Positions 23,045 to 34,860 are shown, counted from the first letter of the stretch. The stretch is 64,000 bases of DNA from Sipunculus nudus (GCA_026874595.1 CM049306.1:10685019-10749018); one strand, 5' to 3'. A program made the numbers and translations. The notes: generated from the sequence alone by a model not told the origin.

Positions 23045-23684
23045 TGAAAAAATACAACTGATAGCTGCAAGAATTGTAACGGGAGGGGTAAAAGGAACAT
23101 CACATGAACTCTTATATCTTGAATCAGGATGGGAAACTCTCCAAAAGAGAAGAGAAAACAAACAAATCCTCCTTGTACATAAAATGATTAACAACGAAAG
23201 TCCGCAGTATCTACGCATTCTTCTTCCACCTCCACATAGGAACATATACAAAACCAGATTTGTAATACACAACCTTACTCCAATACAAGCAAGAACTGAT
23301 TTATATTTCAACTCTTTTCTCCCAAAATCAATCAGATTATGGAACCAAATGGATCTTGATAAGAAAGCTTGCTTAACAAGTGCCTCATTAAACTACCAAT
23401 TGAAAAAATCAGCTCTAAGAACTAAAACACCTACGTACTACAACTCAGGAACCAGAAAATCACAAATAATCCATGCACGCATGAGAATGAAATGTAGTGA
23501 TCTAAATTATCATATGTACACAAGACATATTAGCGACACCAAAAAATGTCAATGTGGCCACCCATCAGAAGATCCCAACCATTACCTACTGCAATGCCAC
23601 CTCTATAACTCCACTAGGAAAACATACTTACCTAGGCATACCCCATTAAAAGTTTTACTTTTTGGTGACCCAAAAAATAGATGA
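23045..23684 (+). pseudogene. C-terminal part of a non-LTR retrotransposon ORF2-like protein
   Basis: About 212 codons remain open from the junction with the satellite to the stop at 23,682. The start (LEKIQLIAARIVTG) matches the region just after the reverse-transcriptase domain in CR1/Jockey-type LINEs, where a helical segment (LEKVQRRAARIVTG-like) precedes the C-terminus. A C-x-C ... H ... C array (CQCGHPSEDPNHYLLQC) forms the expected C-terminal zinc motif. The RT and endonuclease domains are missing, so this is 5'-truncated. The frame happens to stay open into the upstream satellite, giving a 279-codon composite that is not a real protein. Confidence 0.8.
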
Positions 23685-24093
23685 CAAATCAAACAAGGAA
23701 ATATTCGAATCGGTAGCAAACTTTATTGAAAACTCAAACAGATTCTAACATAAAATAATTTGACGATTTTGACAAACTCATCCCACACCCACCAAAACTC
23801 TCTCTCTCCTCTCAACTGGCACCTTACACTTTCCAAATCACAACTAAAAACATAGTCATTATGCTATCCACATCTTCCATGATACTTCAGTCATCAATAT
23901 GTTAACATCACACCCCCCCCCCCCCCCTTGCCATGCATCAGAAAATTACCACTTTAGAATTTAGAAGAGCTTCATAAGCTTTAAGTAGCTTGCGCTCAAT
24001 CTATTGATACATGTTTATATTTATATATGTGCTTAGGTAGAATACCACATGAATGTACTTACTATGTATTGTGTCAATGAATCATTCAAACAA
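23045..24093 (+). mobile_element. 5'-truncated CR1/Jockey-like LINE inserted in the CAT/CAC satellite
   Basis: The coding remnant (23,045-23,684) is followed by about 400 bp of 3' sequence including a 15-C run (23,913-23,927), and then the same satellite resumes. The satellite words on both sides are the same, which supports insertion of a truncated LINE into a pre-existing array. The exact 3' end is uncertain because no clear poly-A or short-repeat tail is visible. Confidence 0.7.
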
Positions 24094-24205
24094 GCCACCA
24101 CTTCATCATTATCATTGCCACTTCATCATTATCTTTTTTTTCCACTTCATCATCACCACCACCAACACTTCATCATTTTCATTACCACTTCATTATCAAC
24201 ACCAC
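24094..24205. repeat. CAT/CAC satellite, right piece
   Basis: Same units, including the T-run spacer seen around 19,725 and 22,970. Confidence 0.9.
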
Positions 24206-25754
24206 CCTAACTTTTAGGGTAGGAAGAGCAGCCATCTTTTTTATGACCTTTTTTTCCATGCAATGTCTCTCCCTACTATTTGTAGCTTGTTCCACTTTTT
24301 ATACCATCTTTTTCTATACATTTTGACATAATATTTGTGTATGATTGTTTTTGTGGATATTATTCCATATTTGTCATACTATTTAGTTTGTGCTGTATTC
24401 ATCCATGCCATTTTAGCTTGTGCTGTTAAGATTCAAAATACATGATTCATAAATATTGTTGATTTTGACTCCAAGACTACCAATTATGCCAGTCATATTT
24501 AGAAAGAAATGATTAATTAATTAAATAAGCAAATTGTGTTTAAAAGATCTCCCTCATCTGATGACAGGTGTGACACCAGGTGTCTTGGAGATTCTAAAAT
24601 TCTTAATGATTATTACTGGATATGACACATATTCAATTAAATTTCCTCTGTAGCATTCACTTGATGCCCAGTATTGCATTCTTTCAACATTTATTTAATA
24701 AAATATTTCATAACAAATGATTGCGTCATTAATAAAACTTGATCCGTTTTAGCACTGTGATGCTGTTTTTGCAGCCCTAATTACAACCTAAATTATCAAG
24801 ATAATAGGATCACTAGAGGCTTACTCTCATGTCAAATATAAATCCACCATTTATGAAGTCCATGTAAAAGAGCATCAAGTCTGCATGAGGCTGTGAATTC
24901 GTAGACCAAGCCATTTTATGTGACAAAGAAGTCATAATACAGCGGGGATTAGATTTATGCATCATGACTTGACAGCTTGCTTTGAATGATTGATGGTTTG
25001 ATCTGTGGTACAGATCAATGAATTTAATATCTCTACTGCCTCCATTTTTACAAATTGTCCAGAAATCATGTCCTTTCAAATTTTTTTGTTTTCATCCAGA
25101 TAACTCAATCTTGTGGTTGGTAATATGATTAATGCATGCCCAGCATGAAATTAACAACCAAGCCAGTAAATATAGTGTTAAATATTTTCCAGCTTTTGAT
25201 TGGTCGTCATGAGTCCTCCTCCAGCCATCATGTGGAGTTTGATCAATCCTGTCTATAATGAAGGGACCATGTTTGCCTGTCAGCAGACAGGGTTATTGCT
25301 TGTTGAGAGGAAAGTCCGGCCAGTCACATCTTTATTTGAATAAATAATCAGCCAGCCTGGTTAATCAAGCCTCTTAACATGTTCTCCATTGGCTGAACGA
25401 CAACATAAACCCCCCACCTCATCAAAGTGTATCCTAGTACTTGCTATGGTGAAATAACCTCCCCCCCCCCCAACCAACCAAACACTACCAAAATGCTTAA
25501 CAGAACTAAGCCCTTACTTGGCATGTGCTTACATGTGGGACAGTCTAAGAATCTTGAAGATAACTTTATAGTTTATATGTTGGACAATATGAAGTGTCAG
25601 TGTTTATGCTGTAGAAGAAGGGCTGTTTGAAATGGGGTATTCCCATGCAGTGTCTAGTGATACTGTGACATAATCCTGTTGATGGATGAATTTCCAATAG
25701 ACTGATTAGGCAGTGACTTAGGTTTTTAGGCCATAGTCCTACCTGTTCAGTTTG
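24206..25754. other. AT-rich non-coding DNA
   Basis: Contains an 11-C run (25,461-25,471). An 88-residue minus-strand open frame (24,813-25,079) has balanced composition, but I cannot assign it to a family and see no splice or terminator support. Confidence 0.4.
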
Positions 25755-26112
25755 TTTTAGCTCAGCTGACTGAAAGTCATCTGAGCTATAGCGATCACTC
25801 TTTGTCCGGCGGCCGTCTGTCGTGCCGTCCAGCCGTCCGTTAACAGGGCACAAATCGTAACCACTGGACCTGGAATCACCTAACTTAATATCTAGTGAGG
25901 TCTATAAAAAATTTCCTTGAACACCTGAAATTTGGTCTCTGTTACCCATATTCTCCAAGCTATGGGTCTCGTAGGTACCCACAGAATAATCAAAAATTTG
26001 ATACAAAAACTTAGTACCTCAATAACTGCTGCCTTGACCACCATGATGTTTTGCATGAATATTGATCATGGAGTGTTCCACCAGTTCCTGCAAACTGGTG
26101 GCGCAACCTGTA
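25755..26112 (+). mobile_element. 5' end of Helitron-like element A with one core repeat
   Basis: The element opens with an 8-bp inverted repeat, TAGCTCAG (25,758-25,765) and CTGAGCTA (25,781-25,788), followed by a CCGTC-rich tract (25,805-25,840). It then enters one copy of the ~330-bp unit (GGGCACAAAT, CATGAATATTGATCATGGAG, CAAACTGGTGGCG) that forms the array at 28.3-32.4 kb. A subterminal palindrome, a CCGT-rich tract and internal tandem repeats are the layout reported for bivalve pearl/Helentron-associated elements. It is cut at 26,112 by element B. Confidence 0.65.
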
Positions 26113-28141
26113 CTTTTTAGCGAACCTGTGAGCTTATGCGATGGCGCAGCTTGGTCCGTCCATCCGTCGTCAGCTGTCAGCCATGCACTATCCGCCGTCC
26201 GCCATCCAGGGCTGGCTTTCTGCCGTCCATGGCTGTAAGTCAGAAACCGTCAGAGCTAGCAGCTCCAAATTACATGTAAGAATTAGTCACATGTGAAACC
26301 TGGTGCCCTGAAGCTTATTATTGGGTATCTGCATTAATTTAGATTTATAGAGAAAAAGCTTAAAAATCTTCTTCTCTGAAACTGTCCAGCCAAATTGTCC
26401 AATATTTCACAGAAATGATCCCTGGAACAATCTCTCTCAAGTTTGTTGGAATGGTTCCAGTTCGGAGATTTTTGGCCGAGTTACAAGGAGGTTGAACTTA
26501 GTCATCTGTCCACAAAAGCACATTAAAATTAAAATCTCAGAAACGGCTAGAGCTATAATCAACTTTTTTATACCAATGTTTGTCACATATGTCATATCGA
26601 ATTTTGAGGTATAGGTGGCGCCACCTACATTGATGTGTTTTTTAAAAGCAAAAATGTAATTTTAAACTCTTCTAGCTTATACACTGATTTATGATGAAAC
26701 TGTTAAGCTGATTGGTTTAAACATTACAAGAATTATTCTGTGGTAGGATTCTGCCAGTTTTATAAGAATAGATTGGGTAAATACAATTTTTAAAAAAGCA
26801 TTGTAGCCAATTGAAAAAGGCTTTCTGTATTTGAAAAGAGATTTGACAACACACTGAGTTTCAGCAGCCAAGTCAAGAGGTCACTCAGTACAAACAGGTT
26901 GGGTCCAGACATCACCATGGCAACTGACCGGGGGGGGGGGGGGGGGGGGAGGTGTCTAGACAATGTGTCTAGACGTCTAGACACAATGTTTAGATGCAGA
27001 ATTCCCAGATTATTGGAACTATATCTTTCAACTGTTTGAAAAAACTTGGTTTGCATTTTAAGTGAATCGGGTTTATCATCAGGTCGCATGTGAACTGCTG
27101 CGCCCTCATTTTTGGTTGACCTCTGACCTTTCCTCGCTGCCCAGCGTCCATTTGTGTGTCTGTTTCCACACATAAACCCGCATATCTCGGGAACCGTTTG
27201 ACCGATCAGGCTAAAACTTTTGCACAAATGTAGCCCTTTGATAGCTTTATAACATACACTAAAAATGGTGGCGCCACCTGCAACCATTTTTGCACAGCGT
27301 CCATCTGTTCATCTGCCTTGGGATAATATCACTCATATCTCAGCAGTGGTTTGACTTATCCATCTGAAATTTTGCAGATTTATACATCCTAGACAGCTTT
27401 CTAGATTTTATGACAGGTGGCGCAACCTACATTCACGTTTACTCTGCAGACATCCAAGCTCATATCTCGGGAACCGTTTGACCGATTGGGCCAAAATTTT
27501 ACATGTGTATAGATCTCGCATAGCTCTTCATCATAAGCAAAACTGGTGGGGCCACCTGCAACCACTTATGCACAGCATCCATCTGTTCATCTGCCTTGGG
27601 ATATAATCACTCATATCTCAGAAGTGGTTTGACTTATCCACCTGAAATTTTGCAGGTTTATACATCCTGGACAGCTTTCTTGATTTTTTTGACAGGTGGC
27701 GCCACCTACATTCACATTTACTCTGCAGATATCCAAGCTTATATCTCGGGAACCGTTTGACTGATTGGGCCAAAATTTTGCTTGTGTTTAGATCTCACAT
27801 AACTCTTCATCCTAAGCAAAACTGGTGGCGCCACCTGCAACCACTTATTACACCTTCCATCTGTTCATCTGCCTTGGGATAAAATCACTCATATCTCAGC
27901 AGTGGTTTGACTTATCCACCTGAAATTTTGCAGGTTTATACATCCTCGACAATTTTATCGATTTTATGACAGGTGGCACCACCTACATTCACGTTTAAGC
28001 TGCAGACAAGCATGCTAATATGCAATACAGCTCACTCTATTCCCCTTAAATTGACACTTAATCCATGCCTCACTTCACCCGTCCCACTCTGATTTCTGCG
28101 GATACACATATATAGTCGCTTGTCGACTACGCATATTCTAG
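26113..28141 (+). mobile_element. Helitron-like element B with three 278-bp-type core repeats
   Basis: The leader starts AACCTGTGAGCTTATGCGAT. Next come a region with GGTGGCGCCACC (26,614-26,625), a 20-G run, a TGTCTAGACA palindrome cluster (26,953-26,995), and then about three units of the 278-bp repeat (27,270-28,010; palindromes at 27,267, 27,695 and 27,824). The 3' end has a 6-bp stem (TAGTCG 28,113-28,118 and CGACTA 28,124-28,129), eight bases, and CTAG (28,138-28,141) before a T. A short hairpin followed closely by CTRR is the Helitron 3' signature. There is no Rep/helicase ORF, so it is non-autonomous. The same leader recurs at 48,670 in front of the large satellite. Confidence 0.75.
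28113..28141 (+). other. Helitron-type 3' terminus (hairpin plus CTAG)
   Basis: Perfect 6-bp stem with a CTTGT loop, an 8-base spacer and CTAG. In Helitrons this hairpin is thought to act as the rolling-circle termination signal. Here it marks the right end of element B. Confidence 0.7.
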
Positions 28142-28299
28142 TTTTAAACTGTCCTAGTCTGAATTTTGCAGGTCTGAAATGTCCATTTTGCTGAAATCAT
28201 AATGACAAAGGTAGATATGCAGGATCAATATCAAATTTTAAAAATAAACCTCCATTCATACTCCCAAACTTTGCACAGGTTTGCATTAGGCCTGTAGGC
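28142..28299. other. unassigned sequence between elements
   Basis: Lies between the end of element B and the first clear ~330-bp unit. It is not part of either repeat as far as I can see. Confidence 0.4.
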
Positions 28300-29460
28300 C
28301 TTGTTTTAATTTTTACGAATTTTTTCTCTATTTTTGATACTATCAAAGAAGCTGTCATCAGTCAACAGGGCACAAATTATAACTGCTAGACCTGGAATCT
28401 TCAAACTTGATATCCTGAGAGATCCATAAAATATCTCCTTGGAGACCTAAAATTGGGTCTCTGTTACCCATATTCTCAGAGCTATGGAGCTTGTAAGTAG
28501 CCTCCAGAATAATCAAAGATTTGATACAAAAGCTCAAGTATCTGAATAACTACTGCATTGATCACAATGATTTTTTGCATGAATATTGATTATGGAGTGT
28601 TCCATCAGTTCCTGCAAACTGGAGGCGCTAGCTGTACTTTTTCTAATTTTTACTAATTTTTTCTCTATTTTTGATACTTTCAAAGAAGCTGTCATTTGTC
28701 AACAGGGCACAAATCGTAACCACTGGATCTGGAATCTTTAAACTTGACATTCTGAGAGGTCCATGGAATATCTCTTGGAAACCTGAAATTAGGTCTCTGT
28801 TACCCATATATTCCCTGAGATATGGGTCTTGTAAGTACCCCTCAGATTAATCAAAACTTTGATACAAAAACTTCCTTTTAGGTCTATGAAATATCTCCTT
28901 GGAAACCTGAAATTAGATCTCTGTTACCAATATTCTCTGAGCTGTAGAGCTCATAGGTACCCTCCAGAATAATCAAAGATTTGATACAAAAGCTCAAGTA
29001 ACTTCATAATTACTTCCTTGATCACCATGATTCTTTGCATGAATATTGATCATGGAGTGTTCCATCAGTTCCTACAAACCTGTGGTGCCACCTATACTTT
29101 TTCTATTGATAACCATTTTATTTTTCTCTATTTTTGATACTTTCAAAGAAGCTGTCATATGTCAACAAGGCACAAATCGAAACTGCTTGACCTAAAATCT
29201 TCAAACTTGATATCCTGAGAGATCCATGAAATATCTCCTTTGAGACCTAAAATAAGGTCTCTGTTACCCATATTCTCCAAGCTATGGAGCTTGTAAGTAG
29301 CCTCCAGAATAATCAAAGATTTGATACAAAAGCTCAAGTATCTGAATAACTACTGCATTGATCACAATGATTTTTTGCATGAATATTGATTATGGAGTGT
29401 TCCATCAGTTCCTGCAAACTGGTGGTGCCACCTGTACTTTTTCTAATTTTTACAATTTTT
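28300..29460 (+). repeat. ~330-bp tandem array of element A, left part
   Basis: Units begin with TTTTTCTCTATTTTTGATAC (about 28,321; 28,660; 29,118). They carry AACAGGGCACAAAT-type and TGAATATTGATCATGGAGTG-type words and end CTGGTGGTGCCACCTGTACT or a variant. Unit lengths range from about 330 to 460 bp because of internal duplication. The array breaks at 29,460 where another element is inserted. Confidence 0.85.
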
Positions 29461-30906
29461 ATGCCCCCGCCACAAAGTGGCCGGGGCATATAGTTTTACC
29501 CATGTCGGTCATTCTGTCCTTCCGTCCTTCCGTCATTCCGAAATCAAACAGTTGTACGGACTTTTTTTCACAATGCCTGCAGATATTGGCCTGATTTTTG
29601 GTGTATGGGCAGATAATGACCAGTTACAGATTGAGTTCGCGTTTTGTCCCAGTTGACCTACTTTTGACTGTTTTACGGCTCCTAAACTTAGAAAATTTCA
29701 TGAAAAATAGAAATTTTCATGACAAATGTACACATGTACGGACTTTTTTTCGCAATGCCTGCAGATATTGGCCTGATTTTTTGTGTGTGGGCAGATAATG
29801 ACCAGATACAGATCGAGTTCGAGTTTCGTCCCGGTTGACCTACTTTTGAACGTTTTACGCCTCCTTAACTTAGAAAATTTCATGAAAAATAAAAATATTC
29901 ATGACAGATACACATGTACGGACTTTTTTAGCAATGCCTGCAGATATTGGCCTGATTTTTGGTGTGTGGGCAGATATAGACCAGTTACAGATCGAGTTCG
30001 CGTTTCATCCAGGTTGACCTACTTTTGACTGTTTTACGGCTCCTGAACATAGAAAATTTCATAAAAAATATGAAATTTCATGACAAATACACATGTACAG
30101 ACTTTTTTTCGCAATGCTTGAGATATTGGCCTGATTTTTGGTAGTGGGCAGATATTGACCAGTTACAGATCAAGTTCGCGTTTCGTCCCAGTTGACCTAC
30201 TTTTGATTGTTTTACGGCTCCTGAACACAGAAAATTTCATGTTAAATATAAATTTTCATGACAAATACACTTGTACAGACTTTTCTTCGCAATACCTGCA
30301 GATATTGGCCTGATTTTTGATGTGTGGGCAAATAATGACCAGTTACAGATCGAGTTCACGTTTTGTCCCAGTTGACCTACTTTTGACCATTTGACGGTGC
30401 TCTAACATAGAAAATTTCATAAAAAAGTGCACATGTATGGACTTTTTTTCGCAGTGCCTGCAGATACGGGCCTGATTTTTGGTGTGTAGGCAGATAATGA
30501 CCAGTTACAGATCGAGTTCTTGTTTTGTCCCAGTTGACCTACTTTTGACCATTTGACTGCTCCTGAACATAGAAAGTTTCATGAAAAATAGAAATTTTCA
30601 TAACAAATGCATATGTACTGACTTTTGATTGTTTTCAGCTCCTAAACATAAAAAATTTCATGAAAGACAGAAATTTTAATGGAAAATGCACATGTATGGA
30701 CTTTTTTTCACAATGCCTGCATATACTGGCATGATTTTTGGTGTGTTGCTTGATAATGACCCGTTACAGATCGAGTTTGCATTTTGCCCTTGTTGACCTA
30801 CTTTTGACCATACGACACCTCCCGAACTTAAAAAATTTTTCAAAATTTTACAAATGTTTCTAATTTGCCCCAGGCGGGGGCATTCATGTCGTTCCGACAC
30901 ATCTAG
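29461..30906 (+). mobile_element. Helitron-like element C nested in array A, with ~180-bp core repeats
   Basis: It starts ATGCCCCCGCCACAAAGTGG, then GGGGCAT, making a 5' palindrome. It ends with GGGGGCAT, a hairpin (TGTCG 30,887-30,891, loop TTC, CGACA 30,895-30,899) and ATCTAG (30,901-30,906). About seven core units of roughly 180 bp contain CAGATATTGGCCTGATTTTT (29,580; 29,762; 29,941; 30,120; 30,300; 30,461; 30,721). The surrounding array reads AATTTTT before and TTTTTCTCTATTTTTG after, so removing the element restores one unit and fixes both ends. No coding capacity, so non-autonomous. Confidence 0.8.
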
Positions 30907-32400
30907 TTTTTCTCTATTTTTGATACTTTCAAGGAATCTGTCATCTGTCAACAGGGCACAAATTGTAACTGCTGGAACTATTAATCCCTGAGATATGGGT
31001 CTCGTAAGTACCCTCCAGAATAATCAAAGATTTGATACAAAAGCTCAAGTATCTTCATAATTACTTCCTTGATCACCATGATTCTTTGCATGAATATTGA
31101 TCATGGAGTGTTCCATCAGTTCCTACAAACCTGTGGTGCCACCTGTACTTTTTCTAATTTTTACCATTTTATTTTTCTCTATTTTTGATACTTTCAAAGA
31201 AGCTGTCATCTGTCTACAGGGCACAAATCTTAACCGCTGGACCTGAAATCTTCTAACTTTACATCCAGGGAGGTCCATGAAAAATCTCTGTGGAAACATG
31301 AAATTAGGTCTCTGTTACCCATATCCTTCAAACTATGGTGCTCGTAAATTCCCGTCAGAATAATTAATAATTTGATAGAAAAGCTGCACTATCTGGACAA
31401 CTGATGTATTGATCACCACGATTTTTTGCATGGGAATTCATCATGGAGTGTTTCATTCATTCCTGCAAACTGGTGGTGCCACATGGATTTTGTTGAATTT
31501 TTACGCTTTTTTGGCTCTATTTTTGAGACCTTCAGAGAAGTGCTCTTCTATTAACAAGGCACAAATTGTAACTATTCCACCTTGAATCTACTAACTTGAC
31601 ATGTAGAGAGATCACTGAAAAATCTCTTTGGAAACCTGAAATTAAGTCTTGGTTACTCTTATCCTCTGAGCTATAGGGATCAGAAGTACCCCCAAAAATA
31701 ATTAAAAATTTGATACAAATTAAGCTGCACTATCTTGACAACTAATGCATTGATCACCATGATTCTTTGCATGAATATTGATCATGGAGTGTTCCATCAG
31801 TTGCTGCTAACTGGTGGTGCCACATGTATTTTTACAAATTTTTCAAAGAAGCTGTCATCTGTTAAGAGAGCATAAATCATAACTGCTAGACTTGGAATCT
31901 TCATACTTGATATCAAGGGAGGTCCATGAAATATCTCCTTGGAAACCTGAAATTAGGTGTCTGTTACCCATATCCTCTGAGCTATGGGTCTTGAAAGTAT
32001 CCCCCAGAATAATAAAAAATTTGATACAAATTAAAGCTTCAGTATCTTAAAAATTACTTCCTTGATCACCATGATTCTTTGCATGAATATTGATCATGGA
32101 TTGTTCCATTAGTTCTTGAAAACTGGTGGTTCCATGTGTATTTTTCTTATTTTTACGAATTTTTTTCTCTATTTTTGATACTTTCAAAGAAGCTGTCATC
32201 TCTTAACAGGGCCTAAGTCATAACCACTGGACCTTGAATCTTCTAACTTGACATCAAAGGAGGTCCATGAAAAGTCTCTATGGAAATCTGAAATACGGTC
32301 TCTGTTACCCATATCCTCCAAACTATGGCGCTCGTAAATACCCCTCCAGAATAATTAAAAATGTGATACAAAAACTCTGCATTAGTTTCCAGAGAATTCC
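30907..32400 (+). repeat. ~330-bp tandem array of element A, right part
   Basis: Continues the 28.3-29.46 kb array with starts near 30,907, 31,176, 31,500, 31,835 and 32,165. Copies are more diverged than those on the left. The 3' terminus of element A was not identified. Confidence 0.8.
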
Positions 32401-32459
32401 TCTAAGACCCTTGGACCAATCTTTCCGAAACCCAGCATAGTTGTTCCTTCACCTATGTT

Positions 32460-33165
32460 GTTGGTCCTAACAAAGACAGGTGGCCCCACCAGCAGCCCTT
32501 TCTGTGCAGTACGAATCTTGGTGTCTTTTAGATAACAGGCCATATCTCAGGAGTGGCCCAATGTATTGTGCTGAAAGTTTGCATGTCCATAGATCTTGGA
32601 TCTCTCTATCTGATAATTGCGATTGGTGGTGCCACCTACAATACTTTTTGCAAAGTGTCCATCTGTGCATTTGCCATCTGTTCTTCAATGTATTGGGTTA
32701 AAATTGTGCATGTTCATAGATCTTCAACTCCTACATCTTGTAAACAAGATGGGTGGCACCAACTGCAGTCGTTTTCACGTGGTGTCCATCGGTATATTTG
32801 CTTTTGGTTAAAATTGCTCATATCTCAGGAATGGTTCAAGATATTGGTCTGAAATTTGGCATGTCCATCCATCTTGGAAAGTTTTCTCGTAAACCAGACA
32901 GGTGGCGCCACATACTTTCCCGGTTTTGTAGAATAAATAAATGCCCTTTTCTCAGGAGTGATTTGCTGTATTGGCCTGAATTGGTGCATACCCATAGATC
33001 TTAGACTATTCCATCTTGTACTCAAGACTGGTGGTGCCATCTGCATGCCTACATGTGCTTTGGGTGAAAATTGCTCATATCTTAGGAGTGGTTTAAGATA
33101 TTGGTCTAAAATTTGGCATGTCAATCCTTCGTTGAGAGTTTTCTTATAAACCAGACATTTCTAAG
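32460..33165 (+). repeat. diverged Helitron-like core repeats (plus-strand counterpart of the 21-22.8 kb block)
   Basis: Contains GACAGGTGGCCCCACC (32,476), GGTGGTGCCACC (32,624), GGTGGCGCCACA (32,901) and repeated AATTGCTCATATCT(C/T)AGGA words. It matches the reverse complement of the 20.9-22.8 kb block, including TTTCTCGTAAACCAGACAGG and AATAAATGCCCTTTTCTCAG. Spacing between equivalent palindromes is about 130-150 bp. Confidence 0.75.
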
Positions 33166-33499
33166 GACTCTTCACAAAATTAATAATTTTTTAGCACTCT
33201 GGCAGTCAATTTGCTCATTGTTTAACATTCCTTGAATTCAGCTGAGTGTCATGGCCCATGGGTCACCAGTTCTTATTGGTTCTGGCATTTGACACTGAAG
33301 GAGTTTGACAGGACTTGCACCTGACAGCTAGCCTTTCTGCCTGTTACTGGTGCTTTTTGTTATTCATCACGCAGCATTCGCCCACCACTGATAATCTGCC
33401 AGTCTTATCATGCATTATCATCCTTGTAGAATGCCTCTGGCTTCACCTTTTTGAGGTAACCCCTGCTAAACTTGAGCATGTGGCTTCTCACAGACTCTG
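33166..33499. other. non-coding, repeat-like
   Basis: No coding support for the 69-residue open frame that overlaps the SINE-like element. Confidence 0.35.
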
Positions 33500-33650
33500 T
33501 GATTGGGCACGACCCTCCCAATAAGCCTGCAGAGCACTTGCCCTCAGTAGAGGCCGACTGTGAAAAATCTCAAGGCCTTTGCTGAGATTTGAACTCATGA
33601 TCTACCGGTGTTGAGTCCTGTGCTCTAACCCTGAGCCACAGAAGCAGGTT
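33500..33650 (-). mobile_element. tRNA-derived SINE
   Basis: On the minus strand the sequence reads GTGGCTCAGGGTTAGAGCAC (A-box region), an anticodon-arm-like CAGGACTCAACACC, and GAGTTCAAATCTC (B-box) at tRNA spacing. Downstream sequence runs leftward to about 33,500. It differs in family from the two SINE-like copies at 20.4-20.9 kb. Confidence 0.7.
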
Positions 33651-34170
33651 ATACATATACTTTGTTCAGCTTGCATTAAAATTATGGAAGCGGTTACCTC
33701 CAATAAACAATATAAAAAAAAAACAATTCCACCAGAACTGCTTCTAAACCTTATGTTGAACCCGTTTTAAAACCTATGTTGCAATACACGTTCAACCAAT
33801 GCTGTCAGTTCTCTGCTTCAGTCAAGGCCATGCATGCACTTCATGGCTGTTCTTTATTTATTTGCCTAAGTTGAGTGGTAATAGCCCTAGCATTAATTGA
33901 TATTTGTTTCTCTTGCAGATGTTAAATGAGATAAGTCTTATTTGTTTGAACATGCAGGTAAATTGATTTCTCTGTGGATAAGGCAAGTAAATATAATAGA
34001 TTCATGGCCCGTTGGATGCCATTATAGGACACTCTGTCATTGAATCATGAATTCTACAGATATTTCTTTTTACTGATAATTGAATTGAAAGTCTTGGATT
34101 TAATCATTTTGTTCCAGGGCTCCTTTGATTGGACAGGAAATGGATTAGTAGAGCAGGTTTTATCATCTAG
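33651..34170. other. probable intron
   Basis: AT-rich. An alternative acceptor (CAG ending at 34,117) opens a 64-codon frame ending in a Pro/Ser/Gln-rich tail at 34,310. That frame overlaps the preferred exon in another frame and is judged less likely. Confidence 0.4.
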
Positions 34171-34323
34171 GAACAGCCTGTATATGACGTATCCATCTCC
34201 ATCTCCATCTCCCATGCTGTCTCCATCATGTCAGCCTCCCAGCCAGGGGTTCTTCAGACACAAGGGAAGGTCATCAAATTTAACACAGCAGCAGCAACAT
34301 TGTATTCCTTAATTGAGGAAGAA
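34171..34323 (+). CDS. candidate internal exon E3
   Basis: Acceptor TTTTATCATCTAG then 51 codons in phase 0 to a GT at 34,324. The peptide starts EQPVYDVSISISISHAVS and contains VLQTQGKVIKFNTAAATLY and SLIEEE, an amphipathic pattern unlike the flanking DNA. The short Ser-Ile run comes from a (TCCATC)n tract. The frame stays open past the donor to 34,441, so the 3' boundary is provisional. I do not recognise the protein. Confidence 0.5.
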
Positions 34324-34860
34324 GTGAAAACACTCAGCCTTAAATACATTATCTTAAAGAGGTTTTTCTTGATACCAGGAATACCCTTAAAGTACCTATG
34401 CTATCTCTGCCTATTTTATAAGGTCAAAGGTCGCAATTTATGATGGGTTTATTAATTTTATGGAGAAGGAAAGGGCATATTTGTGACTTGACATCTGTTT
34501 AAAATTAACACTCCATAACATTTCCTTCTTTTACTCCATGACATTATGAACTAGCTCTTTTTGTGCTCTTGTTTAATAAAGCATTTGTCTGCCCTGGTGC
34601 CACTTCTTCCTATACTACTATTTAATTGTGAAGTGACTTTGCGGTCTGAGCAGTCAGAACTCCTGGCCCTGCTTTTATATTATGCTTTTGAACTTTAGTT
34701 CAGATATTGCCAAGAAATTAGAGTGCACAAGGGGCATTTACTTTTTCAAAAACAGATCCTTGAAGGCCTTGAAAATTGTTCATGAACCTGATGTTCCTGC
34801 GTTACTCGGTGTAATCTCATAAAGGTATCTTCAGGTATATGCTGTAGAGTAAATCTACTA

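Noticed and set aside
24813..25079. 88-residue minus-strand open frame
   Set aside because: Composition is protein-like, but no domain, splice signal or neighbouring exon supports it.
34040..34312. Alternative exon ending in a Pro/Ser/Gln-rich tail
   Set aside because: It shares DNA with candidate exon E3 in another frame. The low-complexity tail comes from (TCCATC)n and (CAG)n runs, and E3 has the more convincing peptide and phase.
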